Assembly: GCF_037893015.1 (NCBI RefSeq)
Contig: NC_133658.1
Coordinates: forward strand, 148,275,160-148,339,159
DNA from: Macrotis lagotis
Lineage: Eukaryota > Chordata > Mammalia > Peramelemorphia > Peramelidae
DNA length: 64,000 bases
Reading direction: 5' to 3'
Made by a program: the position numbers and the translations under genes. This document shows positions 25,901 through 36,100 of this stretch, piece by piece (position 1 is the first letter of the stretch; each line of letters starts with the position of its first letter). Under the pieces are notes generated by a model that ran no database searches, was not told the origin of the DNA, and saw only the letters and a program-made list of their open reading frames with translations.

Positions 25901-28900
25901 AAAACAAAAAACACAGTTATCCCACTTTCCTCACCACCCAAGTATCAGTAATCTCCACCTCCTTTCATTATATTCACCCAGGTTTGATATAAGAATTATA
26001 AAGACTGGGCTAGTATGCTCTTCCCAGCAGATCAACTATTTAATGTACCCTCCTACAACAGCTAATGAAGAGTTCAGTTCATAGTAAGAGCTAAAAATAA
26101 TCAAATGGCATGAGTCCTGGACAAATGGTCAGAAGACTTGGATTTTGAATACTTTATTAGCTTTCAGACTATTAGCCTCAGTTTTATCATCTTTAAACAG
26201 AGTATGATGAAATGAACAGAGATTGCTTCATTTTTATGTTTGTGTCTCTAGAGGTAATATTATGTGCCTAGCAAACAGTAAGCACTTAACAAATGCTTGG
26301 TGATTGATTAATAATATCACATTACTCACCCAATAAGAGGGGGGGAAAGCACCTTATGAACTGCAAAGAGCTATGTCAATATGAATTGTTACTGTTACTT
26401 AATAGTAGTAATAATGCCATCCAAATGCTACTAGAATTGTCATATTTTTTAGAGAAACAAAAGAAGATGTGCTTACCCCATCCCAGCAGAACCCTAGGTA
26501 GGATCATAGATTTAGAGCCAGAGGAACCTCAGAGTTCATCTACTTCAATTCCTTTATTTTACAAGTGGCTAAAGTGAGGTCCAAGGAATTTAAATACCTT
26601 GTCTGAGTTCATGCAGGTACTGTCAGGAGCCAGGTTTCTTTTGATCATACCAGGTAACACTTCTATTTTTATTTACTTACAAGAGAGAAGTTCTTTTATA
26701 ACCTGTGAAACTGAACATTAACTGTAAAATAATTATAGCACTGCAATGACTTTTCTAAAGAAGCTTCTATCTGAATTCCATACATAAAAGATGAGAATGA
26801 AGTGAATTGAAATAGCAACATCAACAACCAAAGGAAAATACAAGTATCACTTACCTCAGGGCAAATCTTGGAGGGTTGCAGAATGCTGAGTTGTAAAGCT
26901 AAAACAGGGAAAGATAGCTCAATATACACACAAAATACCATGATATAAAATGTTTCTAACCCATAACCTTTAAGGATGATTCCCTTACCTCCATCCATTA
27001 GGGCCAGCAATGCCAGAATAAGGAAGGGAGCAGCTTTGCCAACAAACTCATACATCAGACTTCCAAAGGGAGCCCCCACTGAAAAGCAAAGGAACAGCAG
27101 TCAGGTGCAACAGCACCTGAATTGAAGGGTACCTCTCAATAATGTTTCGTGTCTGTGTAAATAGGTCTTTCTCTTTCAAGACTCCCTTGTCCTTGGGGAC
27201 AGAGACTATGTCCTCATGCTAGACATGTTAAACACAGGAGCAAATAGCAGATCTTCAGATTAAGACTAATTTGCTGAATTGTAGAATACCAGAACTATAA
27301 AGCATTGGAGTAAGAGATGAAGCCCACACAAGGTCTAAAACACTCAAGTTCCCTTAAATTAAAATGCAATTGGAAAATATTTAATGAAATATAGATAATA
27401 GTAAATGTTTTTAAATATAGCAATATTTAGATAATTAAAATATAGATAATATTACATTTTTAAAAATAATCTATATGGAGCCAGCCAGGATTTTTATGTA
27501 TAGATTAGTGGCCCCAATTCTATTTGAATTTCATACCACTATTGGAAACCACCTTAGAATTCATCTTCCAAATTTTCCACTTTATATAGATCAGGTAATG
27601 AAGGCTTAGAAAGATGAGTTTATTTTCTCTCAAGGTCAATCAGCTAATAAAAAGAGAGTCAGAAGTTAAACCTGGATATCCTGATCCTGGTCTCCTGGTC
27701 TTGCCACTAGAGGAAATTATTTAAAGACTAAGTTAGAAAGAATTCTGTTTAAAAACAAACAAACAGGGATGATAAGCAAAAGGGGATGGGACTTGGCTGG
27801 TAATCAACCACAGGACCAATCCATTATAGATTTAGACCTTCTTGGGACCTTGACAAACATCAAAGAAACCTCAGAGAGATGGAATATCTTGCCAAAGGTC
27901 AGCGAAGTAACTAAGGAACAGTGTTATCATTTGGTGGGATAGTATCTTGCTTAGGAGAAGAAAGAAATTTGAGGAGAAATCTTGGCTTACTGGATCAGGA
28001 TTCAATCATTTTAGTGACTCTTGTTTGTTCCTTTTAAAAGGTATTCTGTTTCTTTGTTTTTATATAATATGGAAGATTATTCAAAATACTGGGTGAGTGA
28101 AGACTGCTTTCCCTGACACCTACCCATTCCAAGAAGGATCCCCCTCCCCAACCTTGGCTGAATATGGGAATAATTATGTCAGTATGCTCCAAATCCAAGT
28201 AGTCATTGGCTTTCTAACCAATGACTGAAAATAAAGAAGTATTTACCTAACACTCCCAAAGCCAGACCTCCCAGAGCAATGCCCATAGCACTCCCTCTCT
28301 CATAATCATCTGTGTATACACTGGCCAGCATTCCAAGTCCTGGAGATGGAGAAACAAAAAAAAAGATAAGAAAGCAGATTCTTAGCACCTAGGAAGTTGA
28401 GGGATGGGGAAGGTTATGGGGAAAGAAAAACAAGGAGAAGGGGATGATGGATGAAAGTTGAAATGCTAAAATGGGTGTGTTGGAGCATGACAGGAGAAGG
28501 AGACATGCTGAAGATCTCAACTTAAATTAGAAAAAAAAATAAATTCCAATAGCCCTTCCCTGGGATTTATCCTTAGACTTTTTCAAAATCAAGATTTCTT
28601 TTGCATCATAGAATTTAAGTTGACAGGGGCATCATAAGTTATTTAATTCATCACCTCATTTCAGAGTTAATTCAAAACTATGTCTTCTGTCTTCAAATTC
28701 AACTCGAGATGAAGAGATATCTAATTCCTATCCTACTGCTAACATGTAGGGATCTGAATTCCAAGGTTTGGAAAGGGAACTAAGAAGAAAGGAAAGATAA
28801 CACTAAGGGTAAGGGGAGAGGAAGAGAAAGTTGAGGAAGAATGTGGAAATGTTGGATATACCTGCAACTGATGAAAAAGAGGATCCAATGCCTTGAAGTG

Positions 28901-29854
28901 TGCGGGCCAAGAAGAGAAGTGTATAGGTTCCTGAAAAAGCAAACACTAGGCAGAGAGAAGAAAACACCAAGAATGGCCAAATCAGCAAATCAGTCATTAT
29001 AAGAACAATCACTGCATCATATAGCCTTCATGCCTATCCTTGCTTTATAATAGATCTTTTAATGAAGTTAGACCAAAGAAAATTCATTTATGTGAACAGC
29101 TATGTACCATAAAATGTAAGCAATACAAGATAGTTAAAAGAATTTGAGAAGCTTCCAACCTAAGGTGGGGGAGATCTATTCATATAAAAAATATTAGAGA
29201 GTAAGGTGGAACAAGGGCTAGCTTAAAAGACACACATAATAAGAGACCTTGACAATGACCTGTTTGACTTATATTCAATTCTTGCTAACAAAGAGAAGTC
29301 AATGAAAAGAATACAGAATATGAAAGCAGATGATCTGAGTTATAATTCTACCTCTATCACTTAAAAATGTGACTTTTGAGGTTTGATTTCCTCGTCTATA
29401 AAATGGGGATATTAACTCTTTGTTTTACCCCCCCAGGAGATTTTAATGAAGATGAAATGGACTCAAAATTCTCTGACTTATGCTTCTTTGTCAAAAACTT
29501 GGTGCTTAAGTTTATGTAGATGTCATCCATGGAGCATCTTGTGAGTTTGATCTGGGGATCATAGTTACTTCATAGGCAACTGAAGTTAAACCACTTTCAG
29601 TTACTTTTTAATGTTAGCTCCTTTAGAGCTAAGACCATCAATTTAAACATCATTGAGTCTTCAATCTCACCTCACATTTGATCTGTTCTATGAATTCTAC
29701 CTATATAGCATTCCTCTTATCCTTCCACTTCTCTCCTCTGATACTGCCATAAATACTGGTGAAGGTCCCTATCACCTCACACCTGAACTATTGCAATCCA
29801 ATCCATCCTCTACTCAGCTATCAAAGTCATCTTCCTAAATTGTAGCTATGATCA

Positions 29855-29906
<52 letters not shown>

Positions 29907-30111
29907 TCGATAAACTTCAGTTGTTCCTTCTTACCTCAAGGATAGAATATAAAAAGTCCTATTTTGTCATGAAGAACTGTGAATAATTAGCTATTGTCAG
30001 CAATACAATGATCCAAGAGTATTCCAAAGTACTCATGATAAAGTAAGCTATCAACCTCCATAGAAAGAACTGATACTGTCTGAATACACACTAAAGCATG
30101 CTATTTTTTAG

Positions 30112-30162
<51 letters not shown>

Positions 30163-33100
30163 TTCCTTCCTTCCTTCCTTCCTTTCTCATAGAAAATGAC
30201 TAATATGGAAATGTTTTACATGATTGCATACATATAACCTATATTGAATTGTTTGGGAAGAGGGAGGCAAAGAATTTGGAATTCAAAAGTTTTTAAAATT
30301 TCTTTAAATATATATTTTTTGTTTTTGCAAGGCAATGGGGTTAAGTGACTTACCCAAGGTCACACAGCTAGGTAATTAGTAAGTGTCTGAGGTCACATTT
30401 GAACTCAGATCTTCCTGATTCCAGGGTGGGTGCTCTATCCACTGCATCACCTAGCTGCCCCTTTAAATGGTTTAATATATAATTGGGTGAAAGGAGAAAT
30501 AAAATATTATATATAAAAAAATGAAAACCTCCAACTTTCAAAGTCCTTTATAATCTGACCCTTTCCTATCTTTCCAGGCTTCTTGAAGATTACTTCACTC
30601 TACTTACTCTGTAGTCTGGTGATACTGGCCTCCTTTCCTGTTCCTCTAAAAAAACTCTTTATCTCTGGACATTTTCTTTGGCTATTCCCTAAAATCCTGC
30701 TTTTTTTCCCCAGCTCCTGACTTTTCTGGCTTTCCCAGCTTTCTTTATGTCTCAACTAAAATCTCACCTTTGAATTTTACGGAGTCGTCTTTAATGCTAA
30801 TATTTTTCTTCAGGGGTTGTACAGGAATTGTATTAGTACACAGTTTTTTTTTATTTTTAACGTCTCCTCCACTGACTTTTTAAGTTCCTTGAGAACAGGA
30901 ACTGTTTGGTTTTTGGTTTTTGGTTTGGGTTTTTTTTTCCTTCTGTAAAATATATTTCCAGTTTTTAACAGTTCCTGGCACTTAATAGGGGCCCAATAAA
31001 TATTTCTTGATTTAATTTGATATTTTTTCTATCCCCAGTGCTTAGCACAATGTCTGGTACATTGTGGTACAAAGCTTAAATGCTTATTTACTAATTATTA
31101 ACATTGAAAAAATACTTATTTTTAATCATTATTATTGCTTTGTGAATCTTGTTCCAAGAGTATTTCTGTACATTTTTAACAGATATACATTTGTTCATCA
31201 TTTTCAATTTATATACGTAACTATTATTATTATTATAGAAATTACTTAAGGCCTAAGAGAACATTGCTTTAGTCCCTTTATTGATTCATAATCTTCATCC
31301 CATCTTGAATGTCCTCTCCTTCTTTTCTATCATATTTCAAATTTTACCTATTCTTTAAGACTTAGATTAAGTTTTATCTTCTATGTGAAATTTTCCCCTG
31401 ACTTTTTCCATTTCACTATTATTTGTCTGAGCTCTATTGGCATGTAATATCTAGCAGGGTTGTCAAACCAATTGCCTACTGGGAAATTAGACTTTCTGCA
31501 GTTCCCAAAGTACATTATCTGTCCCTTTACTCAGACTAATAAGTAACTGCATTGACAAATTGAAGAGAAATAGAGCTTGGGAGACAAGTTGTACTAATAA
31601 ATAAGAGCCACCTCAAACAAATGCACCATTTGAATTTGAAACTACTCCTCTGAGATTTAGAGATGTACTCTTTCTCCTCATAGTAACTAGCATAGTTCTG
31701 AGGGCACAGTAGATACATAATTAAATCAACAAACATTTATTAAGTACCTAGCTTGTATAAGAAGAGAGGCTTGATGGAGGAGACAAGAGAACCAAGAGAC
31801 AGAGTCAGTCTTGAAGTTAGGAAGACCTGACTTCAGTTGGAGTTCAGCTTCTGACTCCAATTAGTAGTTTGAATACAGTTCAATTATTTAACCTCTCAGT
31901 AACTACCTCAGTCCCAGGTAACTGTAAGTTTCAGATAATATCAATCTGCATTAGTGAAAGTAATTTCTATACCAAGAGTTCCTCATGCCAATGACATCAT
32001 AGGTCCCTACAAAGAAACAAGCAAACAAACAAAAAAAGAGGAATGAGATATTGTGCTAAGTGCTGGGATACCAAAAGATAAAAATGGTAACATGCTCCAA
32101 AATAGCAGATAAACATCAAATGTTTGTGAAAGTTGATTTTTTTAAGGAAAGGTGGCAAAGGAAAATGGGGGATGAAAGAACATTAGGAGCTGAGTTTGGA
32201 ATAAAAGAAGAAAATGGATTGGGTAAGGGGAAAATTAATATTAATTCATATTTGTATAGTACTTTTAGACTTGTAAAGGGATTTACATGCATTGTTTCCT
32301 TTAATCCTTAGTACAACCTTGTACAGTAAGTTTTATTATAATTAACTACACTATACATGAAGAAACAAGCTCAAGAAGGCTGATACTTGCTGGACATTGT
32401 TCAACTCACAAGTTAAGATTCAAATTCAGGTGTTTTGGACTCCAAGACCAGCACTCAATCCACCATACCTCATTTACTTTTTAAACTTCTGAACAGTTAC
32501 ATCAGTTGTCTCTAGGTAGTTTGCACCTGTATTAAAGTTGGACTACTCAAAAATTAATAACCCAGCCTTTGACCTTTATCATTTCTTTATTTAGTTCATT
32601 TAGTTATTTGTCTTCCCTGAATCTCCCTTCATTGGAAAAACATACTATATTTACTTCTAAGGGGTGATTTGGCTTTCTCTTTGATTTTTTACTATACTTT
32701 AGTTGTCTATAACCTTTTTCAACTTTATTTCAACTGATGGTAGAGTTTGTAGAAAAATACCATTAGCTATAAATTTTATCCTGTTCATCAACCTTCACTT
32801 TAAACATAATCCTGTAATTTACCCTTCCAAAGATGTGATATTCTTCTATTAACCCTGCCCAAGGTATTAAATAAATAGACAGATGTGAACATAGACAATT
32901 GACACATAGATTCCATATTTAAAGGTGATCATAATTTCTTAACAAAAGATAATGGAGTTCTTATTGCCCCTCCCACTTCCCATCTCCTACCATGTTTCTT
33001 CTTTATTCTAGGACTGGGGAACTCTTATCAAATTTCCTGGATGCTACATTGACAAAATGGATTTATAGAGGTGCCTTTGCTACTCTCTTCATGCCTCGAT

Positions 33101-36100
33101 CCTGCCCTCACCACAATACATACACAGAGTAAAAAGTTCAGCTGTATGTTGAAAAACTCTGAATTAAAATTTCTTATTCTCTTCTGAGATAATCTGACCC
33201 TGTTGTTCACAAGATAGAATTGAAGGATGCCAAAAAAGAGAAGCCCAGTACTTACTGACTGTAGAAAAAAACATGATGATAAAGCCAGCAAACATGGGGA
33301 TGTGATAGCCAATCCTAAGAGGGAAGTAAAAACAACAAACTAAGAGATTTGTATGTTTTTCATGGTTGAGTAAGTATGCATATTTTATAGGGATTTATGA
33401 GGGATATCTATATCTATTATTTATCTTTATCTATATTATATATATATATATACCTCCTTATCATGCTAATTTTTTGGATTTTTTATGTACTTTTTCATAC
33501 TCATACACTTATATCCCAGGCAGAGATAGCACGTCCATTTGTATATGTGCATGGGAGACCATCTAGCATATGAATCAATTGTATAATTTTCTCTCATTAT
33601 AATCACAGTCACATATCCATACTCATGTATACTTTGGTATATGTCATTATATTCCTAATCCCTTATCATTTAAAGGTCACACTCTATAGTATTGTGAGGC
33701 ATTTGCTATGTGTTCTTCCTTCTTGATTAGAAGCTTAGAAGACATCAAACCACTGGATACTAGAGACAGATCTAGAACTCAGGCTTATGAGTTAAATATT
33801 TCATGTCATTATTGTAAATATTCAAAGTTGTCTTTTTTCCCTAGGGACCAGAAATGCCAAAGTTCCCCAATTTCTTTGTCTAGCTTAAAAAGAATGTCTT
33901 TTGATAGAAGTAGGTAATATCAAAGTCCTGCCTGAGGTCCCAACTACCTTGGGATATTGGGGTCCCCATTAAAATATACCTGTTTGTGAGGAGCCCCACA
34001 AAGGGATTGATCAGAAGCTGCATTATAGCCTTTGAAGCAAACAAAAGTCCAACCCGTAGGTTCTCCTCCTCCAGGAACTCAGTACCTTGCAGACAATTGT
34101 TCCTAGGTACCACGCTGGGTCCAATGACTTGTGAAGGTAGGGTACCCATAGTACCGTTCATCCATTCCTTGCCCAAGTGTTTGCTTCCTTCAACCACCAA
34201 TGTAGTATTATCAAAGTAGGAGAAGATGGAAGAAAAGTTCACGTTTCGGTGAATTCCTGGGGCACTGCTGCCAAAGGGCAAAGTCTCAGACATACTGGCA
34301 CCTTTGAATTCAGTTGCATAAAGGAAGGTAGGTACGATGGGCACTAGATTAAAAATTAGAGACAGATGATAGTTGACAGGGTAGGTGACAGATGACCAGA
34401 TAGTTTGAGATTCTGTCACTATCTGGTCTAGATGAAAAGCTGGGAAAGCAGGCTACTTGTCCATGTAAAATAGGTCTTACATGATGAGATTTGAAAGGGT
34501 GCTTGAAACAAAGACTTGCCTACCTGAAACCATTCTATCACTGTGCCTAAAATCATCCCCCTTTAGAGTTGCTCCTTCAGACTTAGATAAATTTTTTTAA
34601 TAAAACATCTAGAAAGCCACTCTTTAAATGTATGTTACTCCAATTACAACATATTGGTATTTCTTTCTGCATGGGAACAGATTCAGTTAAACCAGATTAT
34701 TTGACTATAATCTGGAGGAGGGAAACAAAGTACAAAAGGAATGAGAACCTAGACAAATAATTTGATAGAATGACAGCTGAGAAAATTCAGAGAATAGAAT
34801 TGGTAATCTCTGTTGGGGTGCCACATTTGGAAGTAATAGTCATCTGGGATGAGGCTGAGGAGAGTAAAAACCTACAGGCACTTTGGGAGGATGAAGAAGA
34901 AGGAATAAAAGGGTAAGGATGGAGTAATTGGTGAACTTCACAGTTTTGCCAGTGCCAGGCTTTTCTTTTAATCCCTTCTCTTGTTCTCTAAAATTCCCTT
35001 TAGCAAATAGCTCAGATGACCCTGGAGGAGAAAGTGAGGCTGGTGACAGCACAACATCCCTTCACTCAAATCCAATTTACTTGCTTGTCATGGCATCACC
35101 TCCTTAATGTTGTAGTCTTCTTAGAAAATGAAGGACAAACATTATTATTATTAAAAAAATTCCCTTCACACCCAACTGTCTTGATGCTGACTTCCACAAT
35201 TTGGGATGCTTAAGAAATATCAATCTTTTTTTTTTTAGGTTTTTGCAAAGCAAATGGGGTTAAGTGGCTTGCCCAAGGCCACACAGCTAGGTTATTATTA
35301 AGTGTCTGAGACCAGATTTGAACTCAGGTACTCCTGACTACAGGGCCAGTGCTTTATCCACTGTGCCACCTAGCCACCCCAAGAAATACCAATCTTCATC
35401 CTTTCCTCCTTAACCACAGCAACCTCTGAGCCAGTATTCCTATAGTGAAAGATGTGACCAACACAGATAACAGGACAACTTCACCCTACCCACGGATGAT
35501 CCCAGAACATACCCACCACAGTCAGTAACATATTGTCCAGCAGGAGTGCCACAAAAACCACCACCAACACCAGCTTTCGGGATTCTCTTCCCTCCTTCAG
35601 CCATCGGCAAGAAGTACAGAGGATAGCCTAGAACATGATAGAAAATCCAGTGAGTTATTGTCTTTTCCCTCACCCCCACCCCAGAATCTAACAATTTTTA
35701 TCAGAACTACAGGCCTCCCATTTCCAGTGTGGAAATGGGAAGAAACCGACTATTGCCAAAATTCTTTTTTAGATATCTATCCAAAGTATAATGGACTCCA
35801 AATCTATTAGTTTAACTTTATTTTTTAATATTTTAGTTTTTAAATATTAAAAAATAAAGTTAAACTAATAGAATTGGAGTCCATTATACTTTGGATAGAT
35901 ATCTAAATATCTAACAAAACTAAACTTTATTTCTGTATCCTGGTTTTTCACAATCCTCCATAATTACCATTTACTCTACTTGGATCTCAGATCACCCTCT
36001 TGGTAAGCAATTGATGCAGACAAATCCTACACATTGAGGAGACTGAGACAACAAGATCAGTAATAGCTTTAAGATTATAAAATTCATCATAGAATGTAAG

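Larger units (their letters stand above)
28946..33255. other. SLC18A1 intron 4 (about 4.3 kb, largest intron)
   Basis: Holds a MIR-like repeat (29305-29420), (CA)25 (29855-29904), a (TTTC)/(TTCC) run (30114-30186), one SINE (30313-30462), a marsupial SINE with a distinct tail (31800-32010) and an antisense MIR (32250-32470). No coding signal was seen. Confidence 0.6.
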
